64,000 nucleotides of DNA from Amycolatopsis sp. Its GTDB lineage: Bacteria > Actinomycetota > Actinomycetes > Mycobacteriales > Pseudonocardiaceae. How positions within the stretch are numbered: the stretch's first letter is position 1; every line of letters begins with the position of its first letter. The notes under the pieces are model-generated. The model was given only the letters and a program-made list of their open reading frames with translations, ran no database searches and was not told the origin of the DNA. Positions 43,110 to 51,106 of this stretch are shown in pieces. Where the stretch lies: positions 41,262 to 105,261 of the forward strand of contig NZ_JAODNM010000033.1 of assembly GCF_025464955.1 (NCBI RefSeq). The letters run 5' to 3'. Both the position numbers and the translations under genes were made by a program.

Positions 43110-44042
43110 TCAGGCCTTGCCCAGCGGGATCGGCTCGGTGGCCGGCAGCATGATGGCCTCGATCGCGCCGAGTTCGTCGGCCTCCAGGCGCACGGTGTCG
43201 CCCGCCTTGAGGAACGGGTAGGCCTCCTCGCCGTGGACCCGGGACAGCTCCAGGATGCACCCGGTGCCGACAGTTCCGCTGCCGATGACATCGCCCGGCA
43301 CCAGCCTCGTGCCCCGGGACGCGTAAGCGAGCATCTGGCCGAACGACCAGTAAAGGGACGAGAGGTTCCCCTTGCTCCAGAGCTCGCCGTTCCGATAGGC
43401 ACGCATGCCGATGTCGTAGGCATTGCCGCTTTCGCGGTCGGCGAATTCGTCCGGGGTTACCAGGAACGGGCCGAAGCTGGTCGCCGAGTCCTTGCCCTTG
43501 ACCGGGCCGAGAGGCTGGCGCATTTCGCGGGCCTGCAGATCGCGGGCGCTCCAGTCGCACAGGAGCAGGTAGCCGGCGATGTGGTCGGCCGCGTTCGCCG
43601 GATCGATGTCGGAGCCACCGGCACCGATCACCACGGCGATCTCCAGCTCGTAGTCGAACGCCTCGCTACCTGGCGAAATCCGGACGTCCTGCTCGGGCGC
43701 GTGCACCGCGGCCGGGTTGGTGAAGTAGAAGACCGGGATCTCGTACCAGTCCGGGTGCACCACCTGCCCGAGGGCCGCGCTGGAGTTGACCACGTGCTCC
43801 TCGAACGCCATGAAGTCGCGAATGGACGGTGGCGTGGGGATCGGCGCGAGCAGTCGCGACGTGTCGAGCTCGACGACCTCGGCCGGACCGCGCAGGATCT
43901 CCTCGCGCGCCTCGCTCAGGCCGTCCGGAGCAGCGAGCAGGTCGATCAGTTGCCGGTCACCGGGGAGCAGCTGAATGCGGTCGTCCACCACCAGGCCCGC
44001 GTGCGGCTTGCCGTCTTCCGAGCGGTAGGTGCACCACTTCAT
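43110..44042 (-). CDS. Fumarylacetoacetate hydrolase family protein
   Basis: The 310-residue product shows the FAH fold: IRDFMAFEEHVVNSSA, FDYELEIAVVIGAGGSDI (metal-binding ExE), GYLLLCDWSARDLQAREMRQPLGPVKGKDSATSFGPFLVTPDE, and VPGDVIGSGTVGTGCILEL. Relatives cleave C-C bonds or hydrate/decarboxylate 2-oxo acids in aromatic breakdown. It is the first structural gene of the operon after the LysR gene, with an ATCGAT palindrome about 90 bases upstream. Confidence 0.9.
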   Translation of the reverse strand: MKWCTYRSEDGKPHAGLVVDDRIQLLPGDRQLIDLLAAPDGLSEAREEILRGPAEVVELDTSRLLAPIPTPPSIRDFMAFEEHVVNSSAALGQVVHPDWYEIPVFYFTNPAAVHAPEQDVRISPGSEAFDYELEIAVVIGAGGSDIDPANAADHIAGYLLLCDWSARDLQAREMRQPLGPVKGKDSATSFGPFLVTPDEFADRESGNAYDIGMRAYRNGELWSKGNLSSLYWSFGQMLAYASRGTRLVPGDVIGSGTVGTGCILELSRVHGEEAYPFLKAGDTVRLEADELGAIEAIMLPATEPIPLGKA

Positions 44043-44129
44043 CCGAACTCCTCCTCAGCACTGAGAACCGTTACGGCGAAGTTAATGGCCGTGCGCGACT
44101 GAGGAAAGTGACTCATCGGGATAGGGCGG

Positions 44130-44144
44130 ATCGATGGGATCGAT
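44130..44144. promoter_or_regulatory. Putative LysR box upstream of the FAH gene
   Basis: ATCGAT-GGG-ATCGAT, flanked by ACGC, lies between the LysR stop and the FAH start. Read on the minus strand it is GCGT-ATCGAT-CCC-ATCGAT, matching the site upstream of the LysR gene at 45103-45117. Confidence 0.6.
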
Positions 44145-44150
44145 ACGCAC

Positions 44151-45059
44151 TCAGACGAGTTGGGCATACGAGCGGACACGGTCCCGCAGCCAGCGGTGTC
44201 CCGCGTCCTCGGTGTTGCGCCGATCCCAGTACATGGCCTCGGTGACCGAGGCCAGTTCGACCGGTGGCTCCAGCAGTTTGATCCCGGCCTGACCGGCCAC
44301 CTGCCTGCCGAGCCGCTCGTAGAGGAAAGTGATCAACCGGGTGCCGGCCAGCAGGAAGGGCGCGAGCGCGAAGGTCTCGGTGGTCACCTCGGTCCGGCGG
44401 GGTATTTCCAGCACGTCCAGCTGGGACTCGACGAGCGAGTATGCGTCGCCGGAGTGATAGGCGAGGTAGGGCAGGGCGCTGAACTGCTCGAGGCTGATCG
44501 TCGCGCCGACATCGGGGTGGTCGGCGCTCACCGCGCACACGTGCCGGTCGGTGTACAGCGGCGCGTGGGGGAACCGGACGTTGGCCCCGCCGGCTATCTC
44601 CCGCGGCAGGATCACGAGGTCCGCCGCGCCGGTTCGCAGGTGGTCGAGGTAGTCGGGGCCGACCGGCGTCACATGGATACGGACCCCGGGCGCCTCCGCG
44701 GCGAGCTCGGCGAACAGCGGTCGCAAGAGGACGAGCAGCACGTAATCGCTGGCGATGACCGTGAAGCTGCGGTCGTCCCGGTCCGGCTGGAAAGCCCCGC
44801 GCACCGAAATGATCGACTCGATCGAATCGAGGCACTCCCGCACCGGTTTGGCCAGGGAATCGGCGAGCGGGGTCGGCATGAGCTTGTTTCCCTGCCGGAC
44901 CAGCAGCGGATCGTCGAACAACCGGCGCAGCCTGCCGAGTGCCGCGCTCATCGACGGCTGGCCGATCGACAATCGCCCGGCGGCCAGCGTGACGCTCCGC
45001 TCGGCGAGCAGCGCGTCCAGCGCCACCAAGAGGTTCAGGTCGATCCGGCTCAGCTTCAC
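44151..45059 (-). CDS. LysR family regulator (NodD/NahR-like)
   Basis: The 302-residue product starts MKLSRIDLNLLVALDALLAERSVTLAAGRLSIGQPSMSAALGRLRRLFDDPLLVR, the RxDLNLLVxxDxLL and LFDDPLLVR pattern of the NodD/NahR/LinR branch, whose members often respond to aromatic compounds. It precedes FAH, MBL, OsmC-like and MFS genes on the same strand. Matching ATCGAT palindromes upstream of itself and of the FAH gene suggest it controls both. Confidence 0.9.
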   Translation of the reverse strand: MKLSRIDLNLLVALDALLAERSVTLAAGRLSIGQPSMSAALGRLRRLFDDPLLVRQGNKLMPTPLADSLAKPVRECLDSIESIISVRGAFQPDRDDRSFTVIASDYVLLVLLRPLFAELAAEAPGVRIHVTPVGPDYLDHLRTGAADLVILPREIAGGANVRFPHAPLYTDRHVCAVSADHPDVGATISLEQFSALPYLAYHSGDAYSLVESQLDVLEIPRRTEVTTETFALAPFLLAGTRLITFLYERLGRQVAGQAGIKLLEPPVELASVTEAMYWDRRNTEDAGHRWLRDRVRSYAQLV

Positions 45060-45102
45060 AAGCGTCTCCGCCTCGTTCGATCGCGGCCAGGAAGCCCAGC
45101 GT

Positions 45103-45117
45103 ATCGATGCGATTGAT
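45103..45117. promoter_or_regulatory. Putative LysR box upstream of the LysR gene
   Basis: ATCGAT-GCG-ATTGAT preceded by GCGT, 44 bases before the LysR start; one change from a perfect palindrome and the same layout as 44130-44144. Confidence 0.6.
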
Positions 45118-45300
45118 GCCAGTCTCCACCGACAAGGTCGTCATTACCTTCGAGTGAGCACCGGGAAGAGCCTTTTCCTCTACCCAGCACCCAAAACACC
45201 AATGTCGTTCGCCAACCTGGCGCTAATGAACGCGATCACCACCATGCTCACGATCGGCGGCATGGTGGTGATCGCGTTCAGCTTGGATTCATCGCGGGGA

Positions 45301-46086
45301 CTAGAGACCCATACTTGCGCCGAGGCTGTCCAGTGCCTTGGTGACCAGCGCCTGGGTATTGGTGTTCAGGTTCGCGTTGGTGCCATTCACGACCCAGGAC
45401 GAGCCGGAGAAGATCACCACGGTCACGCCGTTGTCGACACCTCCGGTGGTGCCGCTGCTGGGGATGCTGAGCAGCGAGGCCGCCTTCACCGACGCCTCGC
45501 CCAATTCGCGGGAGTCGTTGCTCGAGGTGGTCTGGTCGTTCCCGGTCTGCGTGTCGCCGAAGATCGCGCCGATGACCTTGCTCTTGTAGAACATCAGCGC
45601 GAACTGCCGGCCCTTGATGTTGTGGTCCTTGTAGAAGAAGTGCGGGCAGGGGCTCTTGCGGTCCCAGCAGTCGTCGCCCAGCACGTAGAATGGCACATGG
45701 TGCGCGGCCAACTGCTGGCCGTTGCTGTCTTGGAAAGTCGTCTGCCCCTGGTGATCAGGATCGGGATCAGGGTCGCTGCCGTCGTCGTCGACAGCCAAGC
45801 TGGAACCGTAGGCGTAGACGCCCGTCGCCACCTGGTACACGTTCACGTTCTGGGCACGCGTCATGGTGTTGATGTGGGCTTTGGAGTTGACCTTGTTCGC
45901 GGTCGTACTGTTCTTCTGGACACCGGCCAGCACCTGGGCGGCTGTGTACGTTGGGGCGGCTGGGGTCTCGGCAGCCGTGGTGGCGGTGTTCATCGTGGCG
46001 GCGTCAGCGGACTTGAGAGCGAGCGGCGCGGCGAGCGTTAGAGCCGCAGCGACTACCACGGCTAAGCGCGTACGGGGAGATGACAT
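45301..46086 (-). CDS. Secreted GH75 chitosanase-like protein
   Basis: The 261-residue product has a signal peptide (MSSPRTRLAVVVAAALTLAAPLALKSADA). The mature part includes NVYQVATGVYAYGSSLAVDDDG, DPDPDPDHQGQTTFQD, VPFYVLGDDCWDRKSPCPHFFYKDH, and GAIFGDTQTGNDQTTSSNDSRELGEASVKAASLLSIP. A Ser-Leu-Ala-Val-Asp-Asp-Asp-Gly run, a GD..(T) strand and a late RELGEAS Glu resemble the GH75 chitosanase family, which cuts chitosan by inversion. I am moderately sure of the family. A second Cys pair (DDCWDRKSPC) is probably a disulfide. The gene is monocistronic. Confidence 0.6.
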   Translation of the reverse strand: MSSPRTRLAVVVAAALTLAAPLALKSADAATMNTATTAAETPAAPTYTAAQVLAGVQKNSTTANKVNSKAHINTMTRAQNVNVYQVATGVYAYGSSLAVDDDGSDPDPDPDHQGQTTFQDSNGQQLAAHHVPFYVLGDDCWDRKSPCPHFFYKDHNIKGRQFALMFYKSKVIGAIFGDTQTGNDQTTSSNDSRELGEASVKAASLLSIPSSGTTGGVDNGVTVVIFSGSSWVVNGTNANLNTNTQALVTKALDSLGASMGL

Positions 46087-46612
46087 GACCGGGGGACCTC
46101 CAGCGATCGTTAGGAAAGCTTCCTAACATAGTGAACCACCGGTGACCCCTGTCACATAACCCCTGCGGTCGACTTTACGAAAATTTTAAGGTCTCGTGAG
46201 TCAATGCCGCACAGCTGAAATCGCGTCGAGTCTCCGGTTGGCGTTATCGGTGGTAAAGCGAGCGGGGTCGAACTGGCTGCGGTTGTCGATGGCGAGCCAG
46301 TCAAGCGCATCCTGGTGCTGCCGGTACTACCCCGAGCGCGCTGAGCAAATGCGCCTGGCTGCGACGACCGGCCGCACGCCCTCGGCCGATCCGGCCGTGC
46401 TCAGCACGCTCATCGACGACCTTGGCCCCTGGCTCGCCACCGAATACACATCCGTGCACGGCGAGAAGGCACACCGCCCCTGAACAGACCACGGACTCGT
46501 GAGTGTTCCGGCTGGTTAGAAGCGGCCGGAACACTCACGAGTTCTGGACTTGCAGGTCCATTTTTGGCGACCTACCTTGGCGGTGGCACACCCCCGAGAG
46601 ACAAGGTTTCCC
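46087..46612. other. Intergenic region with an unidentified coding remnant
   Basis: The left part must carry the promoter of the GH75-like gene. A plus-strand frame at 46325-46483 (YYPERAEQMRLAATTGRTPSADP... DDLGPWLATEYTSVHG) looks like real but incomplete coding sequence with no start signals; I cannot name it. The repeat hairpin at 46495-46542 follows. Confidence 0.4.
46495..46542. repeat. Palindromic repeat of the ACTCGTGAGTGTTCC family (perfect 18-base arms)
   Basis: ACTCGTGAGTGTTCCGGC (46495-46512) and its exact inverse (46525-46542) flank a 12-base loop with GGTTAGAA. Same family as 29447-29517 and 53298-53345; may act as terminator. Confidence 0.8.
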
Positions 46613-47575
46613 ATGCACGCGATCCACATCGGCGAATACGGCGGCCCCGAGGTCATGATCTGGACCGAGCTGCCGGATCCCGTACCGGCCCCTGGCGAGG
46701 CACTCGTCCGGCTCGGGGCCGCGGGGGTGAACTTCATGGACGTCGGCGCCCGGACCCAGGCCCTGCCCGGCTGGTCGGTCCCCACCATCCTGGGGGTCGA
46801 GGGCATGGGCCGCGTCACCGCCCTCGGGGACGGGGTGCGGGACCTCGCCGTGGGCGACCGCGTCGCCTGGTACTACCACCGGGGTAGCTACGCCGAACAA
46901 CTCGCCATCCCGGCGACCTCCCTGGTGAAGGTCCCCGACGAGGTGGACGACGAGACGGCCGCGGCGCTGATGATGCAGGGGCTGACCGCGAACCATTTCA
47001 CCACGGAGACGTACGCGGTCCAGCCGGGTGACACGGCGGTTGTGCATGCCGCGGCGGGCGGTGTCGGCCAGATCCTCACTCAGCTCGTCAAGGCGCGCGG
47101 CGGCACTGTGATCGGCCTGGTGTCCAGGGAGGAGAAGGTCGCGGCAGCAAAGGAAGCCGGCGCTGATCACGTCCTCGTCTCCAGTGGCGGCGGCTTCGAG
47201 AACCGGGTGAAAGAACTGACGAACGGCGAAGGCGCGCACGTCGTCTACGACGGCGGCGGGCCGGAGACACTCCCCTCGTCGCAACAGGCCTTGCGCGCCC
47301 ACGGTGTTCACGCGTACTACGGCGTCATCATGGGCGACATGCTGCTCGACCCGAGGAAACTGCCCAACAGCATCCTGCTGTCGTACCCGACCGTCGCCGA
47401 CCATGTGCGCACCCGCGAGGCGCTCGTCAAGCGCACCAACGAACTCTTCGACTTCGTCCGAAAAGGACAACTCACCCCGCGCATCGGGCAGCGTTACGCA
47501 CTCGCCGACGCCGCGCAGGCGCACGTCGACATCGAATCCCGCCGCACGACAGGGAAATTGCTGCTCGTGCCCTGA
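46613..47575 (+). CDS. Quinone oxidoreductase (zeta-crystallin-type MDR)
   Basis: ATG 46613 (MHAIHIGEYGGPEVMIWTELPDPVPAPGEALV) gives 320 residues. Medium-chain reductase motifs: VNFMDVGARTQ, LGVEGMGRVTALGDGVRDLAVGDRVAWY, and the NADPH motif TAVVHAAAGGVGQILTQLVKARGGTVIG (AAxGGVG). No zinc ligands are seen, as expected for the quinone reductase branch. It reduces quinones or enones with NADPH. It leads an apparent operon with the SnoaL-like protein (33-base gap) and epoxide hydrolase. Confidence 0.9.
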   Translation: MHAIHIGEYGGPEVMIWTELPDPVPAPGEALVRLGAAGVNFMDVGARTQALPGWSVPTILGVEGMGRVTALGDGVRDLAVGDRVAWYYHRGSYAEQLAIPATSLVKVPDEVDDETAAALMMQGLTANHFTTETYAVQPGDTAVVHAAAGGVGQILTQLVKARGGTVIGLVSREEKVAAAKEAGADHVLVSSGGGFENRVKELTNGEGAHVVYDGGGPETLPSSQQALRAHGVHAYYGVIMGDMLLDPRKLPNSILLSYPTVADHVRTREALVKRTNELFDFVRKGQLTPRIGQRYALADAAQAHVDIESRRTTGKLLLVP

Positions 47576-47607
47576 CAACCTCAGGCGGGGGCAGAAAGGA
47601 GAACGAC

Positions 47608-48081
47608 ATGAACGACCTCGAACGTCTCAGCTTCACCGAAGAAATTCGCCGCGTTATGGCGCGGTACGTCCGTTACGCGGACTACCAGCGGTGGCAGGAC
47701 CTGGCAGGACTGTTCACCCCCACGGGCACTTTCACCCCGCACAAACCGGACGGCTCGGTGTGGCTGCACATGAGCGGCCGCGAGGAGATCGCCGCGACGA
47801 TCGGCGGCACCGCGGGACCGGGTGACGTGTATATCCACCACCTGTTCTCGGACGAGATCAACGTCGAGTCAGCGAACTCGGCCTCCGGGATCTTCACCAT
47901 GGAGGACAAGATCTACCGCGCCGAACGCGACACGAAAGAAAGCGCCGTCATCCCCGAGGAATTCGCCTTCACGAAAATGGAGGGTTACGGCCACTACCAA
48001 GGAGAATTCGTGAAGATCGATGGCGCCTGGTACATCGCAAAACTCACCCAGAGCCGCCTACGGCTGGACGTCACCTACTGA
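47608..48081 (+). CDS. SnoaL-like (NTF2 fold) protein
   Basis: ATG 47608 follows a good AAAGGAG site. The 157-residue product has the cone-shaped NTF2-like pattern: EEIRRVMARYVRYADYQRWQDLAGLFTPTGTF, then strands ending YHQ-type GHYQGEFVKIDGAWYIAKLTQSRLRLDV. Family members are hydrolases, isomerases or dehydratases on hydrophobic small molecules, including polyketide cyclases and ring-hydroxylase partners. Location between a quinone reductase and an epoxide hydrolase suggests a substrate derived from an aromatic or terpene-like compound. Confidence 0.82.
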   Translation: MNDLERLSFTEEIRRVMARYVRYADYQRWQDLAGLFTPTGTFTPHKPDGSVWLHMSGREEIAATIGGTAGPGDVYIHHLFSDEINVESANSASGIFTMEDKIYRAERDTKESAVIPEEFAFTKMEGYGHYQGEFVKIDGAWYIAKLTQSRLRLDVTY

Positions 48082-48109
48082 TCTCGTGCACCTGAAGGGG
48101 TTCATCACC

Positions 48110-49342
48110 ATGAGCGACAACAAGACCAAGTCTCTGGAACCGTTCACCATCAACGTGCCGCAAGACGTGCTCGACGACCTGCGAGCCCGGCTCCGAGCCA
48201 CCCGCTTTGCCCCCGATCTCGACAACGCGGACGAGTTCTACGGACTGAGTACCGCCTACATCAAACCGCTCGTCGAGTACTGGGCCGACGGATTCGACTG
48301 GCGTGCGGCCGAAACCGAACTCAACACCTTCCACCAGCACCGCATCGACATCGACGGCACGCCGGTCCATTTCCTGCGCGAGCCGGGCAAAGGCCCCGCG
48401 CCGATCCCGATCATCCTGTCCCACGGTTGGCCGTGGACGTTCAACGACTGGTCCAAGATCGTGCGTCCGCTGGCGGATCCGGCCGCGTACGGCGGTGACC
48501 CGGCGGACGCCTTCGACGTGATCGTGCCGTCGCTGCCGGGCTTCGGGTTCTCCACCCCGGTCACCAAGAGCGACATGAACCACTGGAAGATCGCCGACAT
48601 CTTCCACACCCTGATGACCGAGGTACTCGGTTACGAGAAGTACGCGGCCGCCGGTGCGGACTACGGCTCACTGATCTCCACCCAGCTCGGGCACAAGTAC
48701 GCCTCGGAGCTGTATGGCATCCACCTCGGCCAGGAACTGATTCCCCCGCTCCTGCAAGGCGAACGGTACTGGGACACCACGGGCGGCCAGTCGGCCCCGG
48801 AAGACGCCCCGCAGCAGTTGCGCGACGACCTGGACTTGTTCATCCACACCTACGTCTCACATGTCACGGTCCACATGCTCGACGCGCAGACGCTGACGCT
48901 CGGGCTGAACGATTCGCCGATCGGCATGCTCGCCTGGCTGCTCCAACGCTGGAAGAAGTGGAGCGACAAGAACGGGAACTTCGAGGAGGTCTTCCCCCGC
49001 GACCACATCCTCACTGCCGCCACCATCTACTGGGTCAACCAGGCGATCGGCTCGTCGATCCGGTCCTACCTCAACGCCAAGCGGTACCCGTGGCAGCCCG
49101 AGCACGACCGGCAGCCGCAGATCGAGACGCCGACGGGCTTCACCTTCCTGCTCGGCGACGTCTTCCCGCCAGGGGTCCGCACTCCGGAAGAACGCATTGC
49201 CGCGTTCAAGAACAGCCCGATGGGTGCCTGGTTCAACCCGGTCAACATCAAGGTTCACCAGAAGGGCGGCCATTTCGGTCCGTGGGAGAACCCGGAGGCG
49301 TTCATCACCGACATCCGGGACACATTCCGCGCACTGCGCTGA
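48110..49342 (+). CDS. Epoxide hydrolase (EHN plus alpha/beta hydrolase)
   Basis: ATG 48110 with GAAGGGG site gives 410 residues. The N-terminal EHN domain (FTINVPQDVLDDLRARLRATRFAPDLDNADEFYGLSTAYIKPLVEYWADGFDWRAAETELN) is followed by the hydrolase core: HFLREPG, oxyanion motif LSHGWPWTFNDW, nucleophile Asp in AAGADYGSLIS, and catalytic His in HQKGGHFGPWENPE. It opens epoxides to diols in the cytoplasm. It lies 28 bases after the SnoaL-like gene and ends the operon before a large hairpin. Confidence 0.9.
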   Translation: MSDNKTKSLEPFTINVPQDVLDDLRARLRATRFAPDLDNADEFYGLSTAYIKPLVEYWADGFDWRAAETELNTFHQHRIDIDGTPVHFLREPGKGPAPIPIILSHGWPWTFNDWSKIVRPLADPAAYGGDPADAFDVIVPSLPGFGFSTPVTKSDMNHWKIADIFHTLMTEVLGYEKYAAAGADYGSLISTQLGHKYASELYGIHLGQELIPPLLQGERYWDTTGGQSAPEDAPQQLRDDLDLFIHTYVSHVTVHMLDAQTLTLGLNDSPIGMLAWLLQRWKKWSDKNGNFEEVFPRDHILTAATIYWVNQAIGSSIRSYLNAKRYPWQPEHDRQPQIETPTGFTFLLGDVFPPGVRTPEERIAAFKNSPMGAWFNPVNIKVHQKGGHFGPWENPEAFITDIRDTFRALR

Positions 49343-49373
49343 ACAGCGCAGTTGACCTTGACCTTGGGGTAAG

Positions 49374-49422
49374 CGACATCCTCCTCGTACCGGTCGCTGT
49401 GGCCGGGACGAGGAGGATGTCG
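49374..49422. promoter_or_regulatory. Hairpin burying the MerR-PP2C ribosome-binding site
   Basis: CGACATCCTCCTCGT (49374-49388) and its exact inverse ACGAGGAGGATGTCG (49408-49422) form a 15-base stem. The right arm contains GAGGAGG (49410-49416), the ribosome site of GTG 49425. It may be a terminator for the epoxide hydrolase operon, a translational switch, or both. TTGACCTTGGGGTAAG-like bases at 49352-49372 just upstream may be a MerR promoter/operator. Confidence 0.6.
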
Positions 49423-49424
49423 AC

Positions 49425-50495
49425 GTGGGGCTGCTGACGATCGGGGCGTTTGCCCGAGCTGCCAGGCTGACGCCGAAGGCGTTGCGCCTGTACGACAAGC
49501 TGGGGCTGCTGCGGCCGGCCGTGGTCGATCCCGAGTCCGGGTATCGGTTCTACGACGCCGACCAGCTCGACCAAGCCCGGCTGATCGCCCAGCTCCGTCG
49601 CATCGGTATGCCGCTTGCCGAGATCGGCACCGTGTGCCGCATGGAGGCCGCCGCGGCGGCTGAAGTGATCAACACCTACTGGCAGCGGGTCACCGCCGAT
49701 ACGACAGCTCGCGGCCGACTGGCCACCTTCCTCGTCGATCATCTGTCCGGAAGGGGCACCACTATGTCGAAGACCAATCCCACCCTCGCCATCCGCTACG
49801 CCGCCCACTGCGACACCGGGTCCACACGCGACAGCAACGAGGACGCCGTGCACGCCAGCGACCGGCTGCTGGCCGTCGCCGACGGCATGCGCGGCCCCGG
49901 AGGCGCCGCTGCCAGTGCGGCGGCCATCGACGCTCTCACGGCGTTGGAACTGGTCGACGCACCGGCTGCCGAACTGCTCACGATGCTGGCCAGCGCGGTC
50001 GCCGAGGCCGACCGCGCCGTGCGCCAAGCGGCGACCGAGGACGATCAACCGGTCACCACGCTGACCGCGATCCTGCGCTCCGGTTCTCAGCTGGCTCTCG
50101 TGCACATCGGTGATACCAGGGCATACCTGCTGCGCGGATGCGAGTTGTTCCAGCTCACCCAGGACCACAGCTACGTGCAGTCGTTGGTCGACCAGGGCAA
50201 GCTCGACCGCGCCGAAGCCGCGTCACATCCTCAGCGCGCGCTGCTGGTGCGAGCCCTCGGCGCGGGCGGACACGACGTCGAGGCGGACCTGGCCCTGCGC
50301 ACCGCCCTGCCCGGTGACCGCTATCTCCTGTGCTCCGACGGTCTGTCCGCCGTGGTCGACCGCGAGGCGCTGCACACGGCTCTCACCACGGCAGCCGCCC
50401 CCGAGCGGACTGTGCAGCAGCTGATGGACCTCGCCTACGCCCAGGGAGCGCCGGACAACATCGCCTGCGTCATCGCCGACATGGTCGCGGTCTAA
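49425..50495 (+). CDS. MerR-type DNA-binding domain fused to PP2C protein phosphatase
   Basis: The 356-residue product starts MGLLTIGAFARAARLTPKALRLYDKLGLLRPAVVDPESGYRFYDADQLDQARLIAQLRRIGMPLAEI, a complete MerR winged helix (1-70) with a short helical dimerisation region. From about residue 120 it is a PP2C Ser/Thr phosphatase: TGSTRDSNEDA, AVADGMRG (metal Asp), LVHIGDTRAYLL, LTQDHSYVQSLV, LCSDGLSAVV and GAPDNIACVIADM, with all metal-binding acidic residues. An internal ATG at 49764 (MSKTNPTLAIRYAAHC) has its own GGAAGGGG site and could yield free phosphatase. The 3' end overlaps the opposing marR by 4 bases. Confidence 0.88.
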   Translation: MGLLTIGAFARAARLTPKALRLYDKLGLLRPAVVDPESGYRFYDADQLDQARLIAQLRRIGMPLAEIGTVCRMEAAAAAEVINTYWQRVTADTTARGRLATFLVDHLSGRGTTMSKTNPTLAIRYAAHCDTGSTRDSNEDAVHASDRLLAVADGMRGPGGAAASAAAIDALTALELVDAPAAELLTMLASAVAEADRAVRQAATEDDQPVTTLTAILRSGSQLALVHIGDTRAYLLRGCELFQLTQDHSYVQSLVDQGKLDRAEAASHPQRALLVRALGAGGHDVEADLALRTALPGDRYLLCSDGLSAVVDREALHTALTTAAAPERTVQQLMDLAYAQGAPDNIACVIADMVAV

Positions 50496-50893
50496 ACAAT
50501 GCGCTCGAGCAGCCGGCAGAGCTGGGTGATCTCGGCGGCGCTGAGCGGTGACATCCGTTCGTCGAGAACGGCGTTGACCACCGGCTCGCACTCGGCCAGC
50601 AGGGTCTGGCCCTTCCTCGTCAACGAGTGCTCGAACTTGTTGCCCCGCCGGACCCTCTCGATGAGGCCGCGTTCGACCATGGGGGTGACCAAGGTCCCCA
50701 GCGACTGCTCGGTCTGACGCGTATGTGAAGCCAGTGCCCTGGCCGAGGACCCGGGATTTTCGGTAATCACCCGCAAGACCGACCACTGGGCCATCGTCGT
50801 CCCGTGGTCGGCCAGCGCGGCGTCGAGTTCGGCCAGGTTCTGCCGCTGCGCCCGTCTGATCAGGAAGCCCGCGTCGCGCGCTCCTCGTCCCAC
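50492..50893 (-). CDS. MarR family transcriptional regulator
   Basis: The 133-residue product has the MarR core: QWSVLRVITENPGSSARALASHTRQTEQSLGTLVTPMVERGLIERVRRGNKFEHSLTRKGQTLLAECEP. The usual DxRR wing motif is replaced by RRGNKFEH. It is divergent from the beta-helix protein gene across about 210 bases that contain an AT-rich patch (GAACTGAGGGCAGGTC side, TTCAAGAGATATCG); it may control itself. Its stop overlaps the MerR-PP2C stop region. Confidence 0.85.
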   Translation of the reverse strand: MGRGARDAGFLIRRAQRQNLAELDAALADHGTTMAQWSVLRVITENPGSSARALASHTRQTEQSLGTLVTPMVERGLIERVRRGNKFEHSLTRKGQTLLAECEPVVNAVLDERMSPLSAAEITQLCRLLERIV

Positions 50894-51106
50894 GATGACC
50901 TGCCCTCAGTTCAAGAGATATCGCCTGCAAACGAGAACAGTCTACGGGCGGTCGGTTTGTTTCAAGGCTTGCGTAGAAGTCGGATGTATCTGACAATATC
51001 GGTACACGGGAAGCCGGTGACGTCGGCCCGCTGGGCGTTCGGACAGACATTCATTGGATGTCTGGCCTCCCCCGCCGTCGGCAACGTCCGCAGTTTCGGA
51101 GGATCG

